Source of the DNA: Pseudomonas sp. URMO17WK12:I2 | GTDB taxonomy: Bacteria > Pseudomonadota > Gammaproteobacteria > Pseudomonadales > Pseudomonadaceae | Reading direction: 5' to 3' | NCBI RefSeq assembly: GCF_003253735.1 | Contig: NZ_QKYW01000004.1 | Location: forward strand, 372,001 to 436,000 | Length of the DNA: 64,000 nt | Shown here: positions 29,253 to 38,502 of the stretch, piece after piece | Position numbering within the stretch: the first letter of the stretch is position 1 | How the letters are laid out: every line of letters begins with the position of its first letter | The notes under the pieces: generated by a model | What the model was told of the DNA's origin: nothing | The model's input: the letters and a program-made list of their open reading frames with translations, nothing else | Databases searched by the model: none | Made by a program: the position numbers and the translations under genes

Positions 29253-29884
29253 CACTCGACCTCCGTGGCCAGGGCGTTGATCGCCGCGGCGGCCATGGCG
29301 CTGCCACCGCGGCGGCCCTGGACGATCACGTAGGGCACGCCATGCTCGGCATAGGTGGTGGCGAGCAGATCCTTGGATTCGGCGGCGCCGACGAAGCCGA
29401 CCGGGAAGCCGAGAATCAACGCCGGTTTGGGCGCGCCTGCGGCGAGCATATCGAGCAGGTAGAACAGCGCCGTCGGCGCATTGCCGATCACCACCACCGA
29501 ACCTTCGAGGTGCTCGCGCCAGTGCTCCAGCGCCACCGCCGAGCGGGTGTTGCCGAGCTTCTTGGCCAGCTCCGGCACGCCGGCATCGTTGAGGGTGCAG
29601 ATCACCGGGTTGGCGGCCTGCAGGCGTGCACGGGTGACGCCTTCGGCGACCATACGGGCGTCGCAGAGGATCGGCGCACCATTGGCCAGTGCCTGGCGCC
29701 CGGCCGCTCCGGCACCGGGTGAGAAACGCAGATCCTGCACCACATCGACCATGCCGCAGGCATGGATGACCCGCACCGCGAGCTTTTCCAGATCAGCCGG
29801 AATACCGCTCAGGTCGGCCTCGGCACGGATGATGGCGAAGGAATTGCGATAGATCTCCTGACCATCGCGGATGTAATCGGTCAT
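29252..29884 (-). CDS. cobH: Precorrin-8X methylmutase
   Basis: Moves a methyl group from C11 to C12 to form hydrogenobyrinate. It has 210 residues with the active-site His in [10 protein letters not shown] and [13 protein letters not shown], both conserved in CobH/CbiC. It overlaps cobG by 4 bases (ATGA) and cobI by 1 base. Confidence 0.96.
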   Translation of the reverse strand: MTDYIRDGQEIYRNSFAIIRAEADLSGIPADLEKLAVRVIHACGMVDVVQDLRFSPGAGAAGRQALANGAPILCDARMVAEGVTRARLQAANPVICTLNDAGVPELAKKLGNTRSAVALEHWREHLEGSVVVIGNAPTALFYLLDMLAAGAPKPALILGFPVGFVGAAESKDLLATTYAEHGVPYVIVQGRRGGSAMAAAAINALATEVE

Positions 29885-31236
29885 CGGGTGAAACTCCGGG
29901 TAGCGGTGAGCGAGGCCAGCAGTTCGGCGGCGTCGTCAGGTGTCAGGTGGTGGCCCAGCAACTGGCCGAAACCACTGCCGAGTGTCTGGCGGGCGAACAG
30001 GTCGTAACGACCTTCGGCCACGGCCAGCAAGGTGAAGGGCGCGCGGTGGGCAGCGGCGCAGGAGCGGCTGCAGCCCGTCAGGTGAATGCCTGGCTGCTCG
30101 TCGCCGGCAGGGAGCAGTTCTCCCAGGCGCAAGGCATCGGCCTTGGTGTCGGCCAGGCCCTTGGCGCAGCCGCTGGCGCCCGTGCAGGCGATGATATGAG
30201 CCAGCGGTTCGCTGGCATCGGTCAGCAGGCCGAGGGCACGCAGGTTGTGGATAACCGCATCGGCGGCCGTCTCGGCAATGTTGGCTAGAAGCACGCTCTG
30301 CCAGGGCGTCAGGCGCAGGTTGCCATCGCCGTAACGGCGGGCGAGATCCGCCAGGCCGAGTAACTGTTCGGCAGCCAGCCGACCCAGCACGGTGGCGGCG
30401 CCGATATGCACCAGACCCGGCTGGTGCTGAGCATGGACGCCAAGATGGGCATTGCCTTGCGCCGGGGCACGGCGCCAGTCGCCTGTCGGCAGCAGCGCAT
30501 CTCCCAGCCGCTCCTGCAGGCGCTGCAGCAGGTCGGCAGGCGAATGGTTTTCCAGCAGATGGCGCATGCGTGTCTGCTCGGGCTTGGCCAGCTCCAGGAA
30601 CAGGTCGAGCAGGGCGATGATCAGCGCATGGGCCTGGGCAGCGGGCACGATGGCCAGCGCCGGGGCATCGTTTGCCGAAACCGGCGGGCAACCGGCCAGG
30701 CCGAAGGCGTAGCCGACCCCCTCTTCGAGGGGCAAGGCGCAGAGCCAGATATCGTGGGGGTGTTCGAGCATCGCCAGGCGCTCACCACCGTCGAGCAGCA
30801 GGGCAAATTTTGGCGACAGGGCATGCAGGCGCGGGGTGTTTTCCAGCGTAGCCAGCAGCTCGGCGGCCAGGGGCGAGATATCCACAAGCGCCTGCGGATC
30901 GACCCCAGCGGCCGGGCTGACCATCAGGTTGCGCACGTCATCGGCGCCGGGCGTGCTGGGGCCTAGGCCGGCGTCCAGCAGCTCACCGATCAAGGCATCT
31001 TCATTGCCGGCGCGGATACCTCGAATCTGCAGGTTGCCGCGGTTGGTGGCTTCGATCACCCCGCCGGCATGCTGTAGCGCGGCCCTGGCGATGCGTTCTG
31101 CCTGGTCGACGTCGAGGCGCCCACAGGGCAACTTGATGCGGCAGATGCCGCCATCCTTCGCCTGCACGATACGCAGCAACCCCGGACAGGCCGAGGGGCG
31201 AACAGCAGGGGATGGAATGCAAAAAGCCTGTTTCAA
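29881..31236 (-). CDS. cobG: Precorrin-3B synthase (CobG)
   Basis: Oxygen-dependent iron-sulphur monooxygenase that prepares precorrin-3B for ring contraction; its presence marks the aerobic cobalamin route. It has 451 residues with the nitrite/sulphite-reductase half-repeat layout and the 4Fe-4S cysteines in ACTGASGCAKG and GCSRSCA. It is the first gene of the minus-strand cob operon, and its leader carries the interrupted cobalamin riboswitch. Confidence 0.94.
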   Translation of the reverse strand: MKQAFCIPSPAVRPSACPGLLRIVQAKDGGICRIKLPCGRLDVDQAERIARAALQHAGGVIEATNRGNLQIRGIRAGNEDALIGELLDAGLGPSTPGADDVRNLMVSPAAGVDPQALVDISPLAAELLATLENTPRLHALSPKFALLLDGGERLAMLEHPHDIWLCALPLEEGVGYAFGLAGCPPVSANDAPALAIVPAAQAHALIIALLDLFLELAKPEQTRMRHLLENHSPADLLQRLQERLGDALLPTGDWRRAPAQGNAHLGVHAQHQPGLVHIGAATVLGRLAAEQLLGLADLARRYGDGNLRLTPWQSVLLANIAETAADAVIHNLRALGLLTDASEPLAHIIACTGASGCAKGLADTKADALRLGELLPAGDEQPGIHLTGCSRSCAAAHRAPFTLLAVAEGRYDLFARQTLGSGFGQLLGHHLTPDDAAELLASLTATRSFTR

Positions 31237-31345
31237 CGGATCACCGGGGTCGGGTCACATGGGCATCCGTTCGAGGATAGGCCAGAGAAGGGTCAGCTTC
31301 TATCACCGGGACACCCCGCCCGGTGTGGGCTCATGCGACTGAATC

Positions 31346-31665
31346 GGTCGGCAGGTCTCCTGGCTCGCAGGTCATCGCGCCTGGCCGGCCTTCCCGGTTT
31401 CCCAGTGGCGATTGGCAAGGCGCTCGCTGCTACAGTTGCGGGGGCAGCCACGGCGGAAAAGCTGCCCAATAGCTGCTGCGCGTCGGTCCTGCAAGGCATA
31501 ACCTGACTGGAGCGCCAGCCCGGTCGGACTGCTCATGTACAGAAGTACACTCCGCTTTCTCGCCAATTTCTACCTTGCAGGGCTCTAGCTCGCTAGCTAT
31601 TGAACCGCTTTTCTCGTGTTCCCTCTTAGGCCCGCTTTTGCTCACATGTAGCCGCTGGGCACCGA
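31346..31665 (-). promoter_or_regulatory. Cobalamin riboswitch, interrupted by a hairpin repeat
   Basis: On the minus strand the 5' half reads GGTGCCC (31663-31657), then GGGCC-TAAGAGGGAACACG (to 31615). The 3' half resumes CGTGGCTGCCCCCGCAACTG (from 31452), then GCCACTGGGAAACCGGGAAG and AGCCAGGAGACCTGCC (to 31350). These are the conserved boxes of the adenosylcobalamin aptamer. The flanks CACG and CGTG pair, and about 160 bases of a hairpin repeat are inserted between them, where the GGTG/CC hairpin normally is. It leads cobG. Confidence 0.85.
31453..31614. repeat. Hairpin repeat element, copy 2 (inside the riboswitch)
   Basis: A diverged copy of the 18094-18236 element. Shared words include GCTGCGCGTCGG, TGCTCATGTACA, GTACACTCCGCTT, CTTGCA.GGCTCTAGCTCGC. 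Its arms, AAAAGCTGCCCAATAGCT and AGCTATTGAACCGCTTTT, pair with a few mismatches and differ from the arms of copy 1. It splits the cobalamin aptamer but, as a hairpin, could extend one of its stems. Confidence 0.82.
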
Positions 31666-31751
31666 CAGAGGCGCTATTATGCCCGCTTTGCCTGCCGGGA
31701 TGAAAAGCCGCGTCGTCGGATGGTAGCCATGCCCTACGAATCGCCGGCCTG

Positions 31752-31917
31752 AGTAGGGTGGACAACGCTGTTTTTGTCCACCAGGCGCACAGGTTCAGCA
31801 GCGGACGCGAAGCGTCCTGAGCGGCATTCCCATGCAGACGTAGGGTGGACGACGCTCCATCCGGCCACCGTTCCAGCATTGCAAAGGTGGACAAGAAGAG
31901 CATTGTCCACCCTACGG
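31752..31917. repeat. GTAGGGTGGACAACG-type repeats
   Basis: GTAGGGTGGACAACGCTG..TTTTTGTCCACC and, about 90 bases on, GTAGGGTGGACGACGCTCC with TTGTCCACCCTAC form inverted pairs. They lie between the riboswitch and cobL. No protein is encoded. The word GGTGGA..TCCACC also forms the small hairpin after tsaC. Confidence 0.6.
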
Positions 31918-31979
31918 AAAGCACGCTGGTCCTTTATGGCGAATGAGTACGGGTAGTTCTGATTAATGAGGAAAAACGC

Positions 31980-33185
31980 ATGACACCCTGGCTGACCGTC
32001 GTGGGCATTGGTGAAGACGGCTACGCCGGCCTCGGCAAGGCGGCGCGGCATGCGCTGCTGGCGGCCGAGCAGGTGGTCGGCAGCGAGCGCCAGCTGGCGC
32101 TGTTGCCGCATTGCATCCGTGCCACGCGCCTGCCCTGGCCGAAGCCATTTTCCCTGACACCGGTGCTCGAGCGCCGCGGTACGCCGGTCTGTGTGCTGGC
32201 CAGCGGCGACCCGATGTTGTTTGGCGTCGGCGCCAGCCTGGCCCGTGAACTGGCGCAGGACGAGCTGCGCATTTTGCCGGCGCCGTCGTCCGTGTCCCTG
32301 GCAGCGTCACGTTTAGGCTGGCCGCTGCAGAGCACGCCGGTGGTGTCGCTGGTGGCCCGGCCGCTGGCGGCGTTGCAGGCGCAGATTTACCCTGGTGTGC
32401 GTCTGCTGGTGTTGAGCAACGATGGCGAGAGCCCCGCAGCCATCGCCGAATTGCTGCGTGAACGGGGTTTCGGCCCCAGCCGGCTAAACGTGTTCGAGCA
32501 CCTGGGTGGCGAGCATGAGCGGCGTATCGATGGGCTGGCCGACGGCTGGTCGCTGGCGCGCGCGGCGGATCTCAACCTAGTGGCCATCGAGTGCCTGGCC
32601 GGTGAAGACGCTCGCTGCCTGCCGCTGACCCCCGGCCTGCCGGACGACGCCTACCGCCACGACGGCCAACTGACCAAACGCGACGTGCGGGCGATTACCC
32701 TGTCGCGCCTGGCACCATCGCCTGGCGAGCTGCTCTGGGATGTCGGCGCCGGCTGCGGCTCCATCGGCATCGAGTGGCTGCGCGCGCACCCCAGCTGCCG
32801 CGCCATCGCCATCGAGGCCGATCAGGGGCGCCAGGCACATATCGCCCATAACCGTGATGCCCTTGGCGTGCCGGGCCTGCAACTGGTGGCCGGGCGGGCG
32901 CCCGAGGCGCTGGAGGGGTTGGCGGCGCCGGATGCGATCTTCATCGGTGGCGGCGCCACCGTGCCGGGCGTGCTGCTCAAGTGCTGGCAGGCGCTCAAGC
33001 CCGGCGGACGGCTGGTCGCCAATGCCGTGACGCTGCAGAGCGAGGCCGCGCTGATCGCCTTTCGCGGCGAGCACGGCGGCGAGCTGACCCGTATCGAGGT
33101 GGCCCAGGCCAAACCCCTGGGCGGCTTCGACACCTGGCGCGGCGCCCTGCCGATCACCCTGCTCGAGGTCCGCAAACCGCGATGA
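31980..33185 (+). CDS. cobL: Precorrin-6Y C5,15-methyltransferase (CbiE-CbiT fusion)
   Basis: A 401-residue bifunctional enzyme: the N-terminal CbiE-like domain (about 1-195, [13 protein letters not shown]) methylates C5, and the C-terminal CbiT-like domain (about 215-400) methylates C15 and decarboxylates. The SAM motif VGAGCGSIG is at 254-262. Its stop overlaps cobK by 4 bases (ATGA). Confidence 0.96.
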   Translation: MTPWLTVVGIGEDGYAGLGKAARHALLAAEQVVGSERQLALLPHCIRATRLPWPKPFSLTPVLERRGTPVCVLASGDPMLFGVGASLARELAQDELRILPAPSSVSLAASRLGWPLQSTPVVSLVARPLAALQAQIYPGVRLLVLSNDGESPAAIAELLRERGFGPSRLNVFEHLGGEHERRIDGLADGWSLARAADLNLVAIECLAGEDARCLPLTPGLPDDAYRHDGQLTKRDVRAITLSRLAPSPGELLWDVGAGCGSIGIEWLRAHPSCRAIAIEADQGRQAHIAHNRDALGVPGLQLVAGRAPEALEGLAAPDAIFIGGGATVPGVLLKCWQALKPGGRLVANAVTLQSEAALIAFRGEHGGELTRIEVAQAKPLGGFDTWRGALPITLLEVRKPR

Positions 33186-33916
33186 GCCGCATCCTCTTGC
33201 TCGGTGGCATCGGTGAAGCGCTGAATCTCGCCCGCCGCCTTGGCAGCCAGCATATCTACAGCCTCGCCGGGCTGGGCAAGGTGCCCGAGGATCTGGCCTG
33301 CCAGGTCCGCGTTGGCGGCTTTGGCGGTGCCGAAGGGCTGGCTGATTTCATCCACAGGGAGCGCATCGAGTTGCTGGTCGATGCCACCCACCCCTATGCA
33401 GCGCAGATCAGCCATAACGCGGCACGCGCTGCAGAGCAGGCGGGCGTCCCCTGCTGGGCGCTGCGCCGTCCCGGCTGGACGGCCTCACCGGGCGATGACT
33501 GGCGCGAGGTATTCGACTGGCCATCGCTGATCACCGCACTGGGCGATTTCCAGCGGCCGCTGTTCACCCTGGGCCGTGAGCCGCTGGAGCACTTGCACGA
33601 GATTCCTGCCCATCAACACTGGACGGTGCGCTGCCTGCAAAGCCAGCCGGCCAGCGAGCGGGCCGAAGTGATCGGTGCACGCGGGCCGTTCAGCCTGGAG
33701 GGCGAGCGCGCGCTGTTCGAGCGGCTGAACTGCGACGTGCTGGTCAGCAAGAACAGCGGCAGCGCCGCCACCGAGCACAAGCTGCAGGTCGCCCGCGAAC
33801 GTGGCGTGCCGGTGCTGGTGTTGCAGCGGCCAGTGTTGCCGGCGGTGGACCGTGAGTTCGCCGAGCCCGAGGCGCTGTGGCAGGCGCTGCAGGAAAGTGG
33901 CGTAACCAACCCGTAG
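33182..33916 (+). CDS. cobK: Precorrin-6A reductase
   Basis: NADPH-dependent reductase of the corrin precursor, 244 residues. It begins [19 protein letters not shown] and has the conserved [11 protein letters not shown] motif. The ATG at 33182 overlaps the cobL stop. In P. aeruginosa a cbiD-like gene lies between cobL and cobK; none is present here. Confidence 0.95.
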   Translation: MSRILLLGGIGEALNLARRLGSQHIYSLAGLGKVPEDLACQVRVGGFGGAEGLADFIHRERIELLVDATHPYAAQISHNAARAAEQAGVPCWALRRPGWTASPGDDWREVFDWPSLITALGDFQRPLFTLGREPLEHLHEIPAHQHWTVRCLQSQPASERAEVIGARGPFSLEGERALFERLNCDVLVSKNSGSAATEHKLQVARERGVPVLVLQRPVLPAVDREFAEPEALWQALQESGVTNP

Positions 33917-34089
33917 CCCGTGGTAGAGCGCAGCGAAACCCGGGGAGCAATTTCGATAGATACGCGAATCCAGAAGCCCTTCTGGGTATCGCTTCGCTCG
34001 ACCCAAGCTACGAAACCGCGCTCAACCGGGCTACGAAACCCGTCCGTCACGACGCTGTTAAACTGCCGCACTTTTTGCGGAGCCCGACC
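33917..34089. repeat. Small imperfect TAGCCCGG-type repeats
   Basis: The spacer holds GTAGCCCGTGGTAGAGCGCAG, ACCCAAGCTACGAAACC and CGGGCTACGAAACCCG, fragments of the short GGGT(T)..AGCGCAGCG..ACCCGG repeat common in pseudomonads. They can fold on themselves. No gene is seen. Confidence 0.45.
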
Positions 34090-34800
34090 ATGACTGCCAT
34101 GCCCTACGCCCAGGTGCTATTCGCTGGCCCTGATTTGTTCGACGGTTCCTTCGCCGAGCTGTTTCGTGCCCGCTTGGTCGAGCTACGCGGCGCTGCGGCG
34201 CTGGCCGATATCGTCGATACCAGCGCGGGCTACGACGGCCTCTGGCAGCGCCTAGGCGAGGGCTGCGGCACGCTGCTGGTGATCGACCTGGAGCCGCAGA
34301 GCAGCAGCCAGCATGTCGATTGGCTGCGCAGCGAGCTGGCGGCCAGGACCGATCCCGAGCGGGTATTGGTGACCAGCCTGTTCGGCCAGCTCGATGCCGA
34401 TGTGGCCGCAGTCGCCTGTGCGCTGATCGAGCGCCCTGAACTGCACCTGAGCTGCGTCGATGTGCCGGCGCTGCCCGGCAGCCACGCCTGGTCGAAGATT
34501 CCCGCCCACCAGTACCGCGTATTGCTCTGCAACGGCCCGCGCTGCACCCGCCGTGGCGCGCTGCCGCTGTGGAAAATGCTGCGCGAAAAGGTCAAGGCAG
34601 CGGGCAAGCTGGAGTGCGAAGGCGGTGTGCATATCACCCGTACGCAGTGCCAGTTCCCCTGCGATCAGGGCCCGACCCTGACGGTTTATCCACAGGGCCA
34701 TTGGTACCAGGTACGCAGCGAAGCAGACGTGATCCGCCTGGTCGACGAACAGTTCGTTGCTGGCCGTGCGGTACCCGAGCTGATGATGCCGCAGTCCTGA
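34090..34800 (+). CDS. [2Fe-2S] thioredoxin-like ferredoxin protein beside cobK
   Basis: A 236-residue protein. The C-terminal part (about 140-220) is a thioredoxin-like [2Fe-2S] ferredoxin with four cysteines: C147 and C152 in LLCNGPRCTRRG, C187 and C191 in TQCQFPCDQGP. The N-terminal part (1 to about 135) has no motif I can name. It lies 173 bases behind cobK, so a role as electron donor in cobalamin synthesis, for instance to CobG, is plausible but only inferred from context. Confidence 0.82.
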   Translation: MTAMPYAQVLFAGPDLFDGSFAELFRARLVELRGAAALADIVDTSAGYDGLWQRLGEGCGTLLVIDLEPQSSSQHVDWLRSELAARTDPERVLVTSLFGQLDADVAAVACALIERPELHLSCVDVPALPGSHAWSKIPAHQYRVLLCNGPRCTRRGALPLWKMLREKVKAAGKLECEGGVHITRTQCQFPCDQGPTLTVYPQGHWYQVRSEADVIRLVDEQFVAGRAVPELMMPQS

Positions 34801-34935
34801 TCGGTACCGTCCCGGCCTGGGCGCGGGCGTATCGATGCCCGGGTAGCCCAGGCATCCCGAACCAGGCTATATCGGCGGCTCGACCAGCACGCGTTTCGGG
34901 CTAACATGCCGGCATCATAAAAATTCGAGTCATGC

Positions 34936-36684
34936 ATGACCGCCCTGTTTCTGCGTTATCGCACCGTCGCCATCGTGCTGCTGGTGATCATCGGCCTGGC
35001 CGTCAGCCTGTGGCTGGCCAGCCGCTATGCCGAGCAGCGTGCCTGGGAGGATCGCAGCAGCGAAGCCCACGGCCAGCTGCAGCTGTACGCGCAATCGATC
35101 CAGACCCTGGTCGACCGCTTCCGCTCGGTGCCGCAGCTGCTGTCGATGGACGGCGACATCCAGGCCTTGCTGCAAGCGCCGGATGATCCGCAGCTGCGCG
35201 ACAAGCTCAATCGCCGTTTCGAGCTGCTCAACGCCGCCGCAGGTGCCAGTGTTCTCTACCTGATCGACCGCAGTGGCCATACCCTGGCGGCCAGCAACTG
35301 GAACGAGTGGAGCAGCTTCGTCGGCAGCAACTACAGTTTTCGCCCCTATTTCCAGGATGCACTGCACCGTACCGCCGGCCGCTACTTCGCGGTCGGGGTG
35401 ACCACCGGTGTACCTGGCTACTTCCTCTCCCACGCGGTGTACGACGACAACGGCGCGGTGATCGGCGTGCTGGTGGTCAAGCTCGAACTGGAGGAGCTAC
35501 AGCGCGAGTGGGTTGGCCAGCCCGGCGTATTGCTGGTTGCCGACAGCTACGGTGTGGTGATTCTCAGCAGCCGCCCGGCCTGGCGTTTCCTGGCCCTGGA
35601 AGAGCTCGATGAACTCGATCACGCCGAGCTGGTGGAAGTGCGCAAGTACGCCGAGCGCCCGCTTGACGTGCTCTCCAAGGAACCTGGCCCGTACTTCGAA
35701 GGCAATGCCGACTGGATGAATATCGACGGCCCGGATGGCCGGCAGAGTTATCTCTGGCAGCGTCAGGATCTGGCCAGTGAAGCCTGGACGCTGCACCTGT
35801 TGATCGAGGAGAGCAGCCTTGGTGATACCGCGCGCAGCTACCGCCTGGCCGCCGCCGGTATATGGCTGACCCTGGTGTTCCTGGTGCTTTTTCTGCTGCA
35901 GCGCCGCAAGAACCAGCGCCTGCAGGCGAGCATCCGTGAGAACCTCGAACGCGAGGTGATGCTGCGTACCGCCGAGCTGCGCGAAGCCCAGGAGGGGCTG
36001 GTGCATGCGGCAAAAATGGCCGCCCTGGGGCAGATGTCGGCGGCCATGGCCCACGAGATCAACCAGCCGCTGACGGCCATCCAGATGCACCTGGGCAGCC
36101 TCGGTCTGCTGCTCGATAACGGCCGTGCAGCGGACGTGCGCGCCGGCCTGACGCGCATCGACGGCCTGCTGCAGCGCATGGCCAGCCTGACGGGCCACCT
36201 GAAAACCTTCGCCCGCAAGAGCCCGGCGGGGCTCAACGAACGCCTGCTGCTCAGCGATGTGCTGGAGCAGGCGCTGTTGCTGCTGGCGCCACGGTTGCGC
36301 AGTGAGCAGGTCGAGCTGCACCGTGAAGTGCTTAGCGAGGCGCGGGTCTCCGGCGATGCCATTCGCCTCGAGCAGGTGGTGCTCAACCTGCTCAATAACG
36401 CGCTGGATGCCATGGTCGACAGCCCGCAGCGAAGCCTAGGCGTGCTGATCGAACTGCAAGGCGACAGCTGCGTATTGCAGGTCAGCGATACCGGTGGCGG
36501 GATTGCCGAAGAGCACCTGGGCAACGTCTTCGAGCCGTTCTTCACCACCAAGCCGGTGGGCGAGGGGCTGGGCCTAGGCCTGGCGATTTCCTACGGCATC
36601 GTGCGCGATCTGGGCGGCAGCCTGGAGGCGCGCAATGGCACTGATGGCGCGATCTTCATCCTGCGCCTGCCGTGCGCCGGGTGA
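34936..36684 (+). CDS. DctB-type sensor histidine kinase
   Basis: A 582-residue membrane sensor. Two membrane helices (about 9-27 and 308-325) enclose a periplasmic double-Cache/PAS-like domain ([21 protein letters not shown]). A short coiled coil leads to the HisKA domain with His373 in [10 protein letters not shown]. The ATPase domain has the N box [12 protein letters not shown] and [15 protein letters not shown]. It forms a pair with the sigma-54 activator downstream and probably senses the substrate of the adjacent TRAP transporter. Confidence 0.92.
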   Translation: MTALFLRYRTVAIVLLVIIGLAVSLWLASRYAEQRAWEDRSSEAHGQLQLYAQSIQTLVDRFRSVPQLLSMDGDIQALLQAPDDPQLRDKLNRRFELLNAAAGASVLYLIDRSGHTLAASNWNEWSSFVGSNYSFRPYFQDALHRTAGRYFAVGVTTGVPGYFLSHAVYDDNGAVIGVLVVKLELEELQREWVGQPGVLLVADSYGVVILSSRPAWRFLALEELDELDHAELVEVRKYAERPLDVLSKEPGPYFEGNADWMNIDGPDGRQSYLWQRQDLASEAWTLHLLIEESSLGDTARSYRLAAAGIWLTLVFLVLFLLQRRKNQRLQASIRENLEREVMLRTAELREAQEGLVHAAKMAALGQMSAAMAHEINQPLTAIQMHLGSLGLLLDNGRAADVRAGLTRIDGLLQRMASLTGHLKTFARKSPAGLNERLLLSDVLEQALLLLAPRLRSEQVELHREVLSEARVSGDAIRLEQVVLNLLNNALDAMVDSPQRSLGVLIELQGDSCVLQVSDTGGGIAEEHLGNVFEPFFTTKPVGEGLGLGLAISYGIVRDLGGSLEARNGTDGAIFILRLPCAG

Positions 36685-36770
36685 GCGCTGCGGCATTTCG
36701 TGTAACACCCGTCGGGCACCGCTGGGAGAGCTCGGCGCTACACTGCGCCCTCGAGTAATAAGGAGGTTCC

Positions 36771-38114
36771 ATGGCTGGTCAGGTAATCGTCGTCGATGAT
36801 GAAGCAGCGATCCGCGAGGCGGCGCAGCAGTGGCTGGAGCTGTCCGGCTTCAGCGTGCAGACCTGCGCCACGGCCGTCCAGGCGCTGGCCCTGCTCGATG
36901 GCGACTTTCCCGGCGTGCTGATCAGCGATGTGCGCATGCCCGGCACCGATGGCTTGCAGCTGCTGGAGCGGGTGGTCGAACTCGACCGCGACCTGCCGGT
37001 GATCATGATCACCGGCCATGGCGATGTACCGATGGCCGTGCAGGCGCTCAAGCGGGGCGCCTACGACTTCATCGAAAAGCCTTTTACCCCCGATCGCTTG
37101 CTCGACACCGTGCGCCGCGCCCTGGAAAAGCGCCGCCTGGTCTGCGAGAACCGCGCACTGCGTCAGCGGTTCGCCCTCAAGGACGGCATCGCCGCGAAGC
37201 TGCTCGGTGTGTCGCGGCCCATGGAACGGTTGCGCCGGCAGATTCTCGACCTGGCCGGCACCTCGGTGAATGTGCTGATTCGTGGCGAGACAGGCTCCGG
37301 CAAGGAACGCGTGGCGCGCTGCCTGCACGATTTCAGCGAGCGCGCCGACAAGCCGTTCGTGGCGCTCAACTGCGCGGCAATTCCCGAACACCTGTTCGAG
37401 AGCGAACTGTTCGGCCATGAGAGCGGTGCCTTTACCGGCGCCCAGAGCAAGCGCATCGGCCGTATCGAACACGCCGATGGCGGCACCCTGTTTCTCGATG
37501 AGATAGAAAGCCTGCCGCTGGCGCAGCAGGTCAAACTGCTGCGCGTGCTGCAGGAAAAGACCCTGGAACGGCTGGGCTCCAACCGCAGCATCCACGTGGA
37601 TCTGCGAGTGATCAGCGCGGTGAAGCCGGACCTGCTCGATGAAGTGAAAGCCGGACGTTTCCGTGAGGATCTGCTCTATCGGCTGAATGTCGCCACCTTG
37701 CACATTCCGCCGCTGCGCGAGCGTCGCGAAGACATTTCACTGTTGTTCGAGCACTTCGCCGAAGAGGCCGCCCAGCGCCACGGCCGCATGCTGGAGCCGT
37801 TGACGCCCGCCGAGCTGGCCGGTCTGCTCGGCCATGAATGGCCGGGCAACGTGCGCGAGCTGATCAACGCCGCCGAGCGCCATGCCTTGGGCCTCGGTGA
37901 CACCTCCTCCGAGGAGGCCAGCCAATCGCTCGCCGGGCAGATGGAAGCGTTCGAGGCGCAGTGCCTGCACAACGCGCTGCTACGTTGTCGCGGCAGCATC
38001 CTGCAGACCATGGAGCTGCTGCAACTGCCGCGCCGCACCCTCAACGAAAAGATGCAGCGCCATGGCTTGCAGCGCAGCACTTATCGACCTGCGGGTAGTA
38101 GCGACGAGGATTGA
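36771..38114 (+). CDS. DctD-type sigma-54-dependent response regulator
   Basis: A 447-residue NtrC-family activator. Receiver domain with phospho-acceptor Asp53 (ISDVRMPG), AAA+ domain with Walker A GETGSGKE (172-179) and the sigma-54 contact loop GAFTGA (219-224), and a C-terminal Fis-type helix-turn-helix (LLQLPRRTLNEKMQRHG). An AAGGAGG ribosome site precedes the ATG. Directly downstream is a TRAP operon with a sigma-54 promoter, its most likely target. Confidence 0.94.
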   Translation: MAGQVIVVDDEAAIREAAQQWLELSGFSVQTCATAVQALALLDGDFPGVLISDVRMPGTDGLQLLERVVELDRDLPVIMITGHGDVPMAVQALKRGAYDFIEKPFTPDRLLDTVRRALEKRRLVCENRALRQRFALKDGIAAKLLGVSRPMERLRRQILDLAGTSVNVLIRGETGSGKERVARCLHDFSERADKPFVALNCAAIPEHLFESELFGHESGAFTGAQSKRIGRIEHADGGTLFLDEIESLPLAQQVKLLRVLQEKTLERLGSNRSIHVDLRVISAVKPDLLDEVKAGRFREDLLYRLNVATLHIPPLRERREDISLLFEHFAEEAAQRHGRMLEPLTPAELAGLLGHEWPGNVRELINAAERHALGLGDTSSEEASQSLAGQMEAFEAQCLHNALLRCRGSILQTMELLQLPRRTLNEKMQRHGLQRSTYRPAGSSDED

Positions 38115-38145
38115 GCTACGGCTGGTTGGGTGTTAACCCTCGTTG

Positions 38146-38173
38146 GTGAGGTGGCGCCCGCCTCAATTTTTTG
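38146..38173 (+). terminator. Terminator after the response-regulator gene
   Basis: TGAGGTGGCGCCCGCCTCA forms a stem followed by ATTTTTTG, 30 bases after the stop codon. Confidence 0.7.
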
Positions 38174-38207
38174 ACGGCAGCGCTCTGAGGCTGCCATTGG
38201 TCCGCTT

Positions 38208-38273
38208 TTGTGGGAGCGGGTGGGGGACGCCTAGTCCATGCCCGCGATTCGCGCGCATGGCGCGCTCCCACAG
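38208..38273. repeat. REP-like palindromic repeat
   Basis: TTGTGGGAGCGGGTGGGGGA, CGCCTAGTCCATGCCCGCGA and GCGCGCTCCCACAG. It matches the unit at 2343-2406 in its first 40 bases and ends with the complementary CTCCCACAG. Confidence 0.75.
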
Positions 38274-38423
38274 TTAGTCCTCTGGTAGTGCCCCTGCAAA
38301 TCACCGCTGGGCGGCTTACATAAGCGGAATCCTGCCGATTGCCGCTCGCGCAATAGGCGACCTTTCGCTGCTTTCTCTCCGTTCCTCATCGCGCAGCCGC
38401 TCTGGCTAGGGGCTTTTATCCAC

Positions 38424-38439
38424 TGGCACGGCACCTGCT
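38424..38439 (+). promoter_or_regulatory. Sigma-54 promoter of the TRAP operon
   Basis: TGGCACGGCACCTGCT matches the sigma-54 consensus TGGCACG-N4-TTGCW, with -24 GG (38425-38426) and -12 GC (38437-38438) exactly 12 bases apart. It lies 63 bases before the binding-protein ATG. About 105 bases upstream, AGCGGAATCCTGCCGATT is an imperfect dyad that could bind the activator. Together with the neighbouring DctD-type gene the call is strong. Confidence 0.85.
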
Positions 38440-38502
38440 ATGGCTGCTGGTAACCGGACATTCAACCCGGCTCTCTGACAAGAATAATCACGGAGATACA
38501 CC

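Larger units (their letters stand above)
31237..31979. other. Divergent cobG/cobL intergenic region
   Basis: A 743-base gap without a gene. It contains, from left to right, the cobG leader, the interrupted cobalamin riboswitch with the hairpin element, a repeat pair and the short cobL leader. I see no second riboswitch for the cobL side. Confidence 0.7.
38115..38502. other. TRAP operon control region
   Basis: A 388-base gap without a gene. It holds the dctD-type terminator, a REP-like unit, a possible enhancer region (about 38290-38370) and the sigma-54 promoter. Confidence 0.7.
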
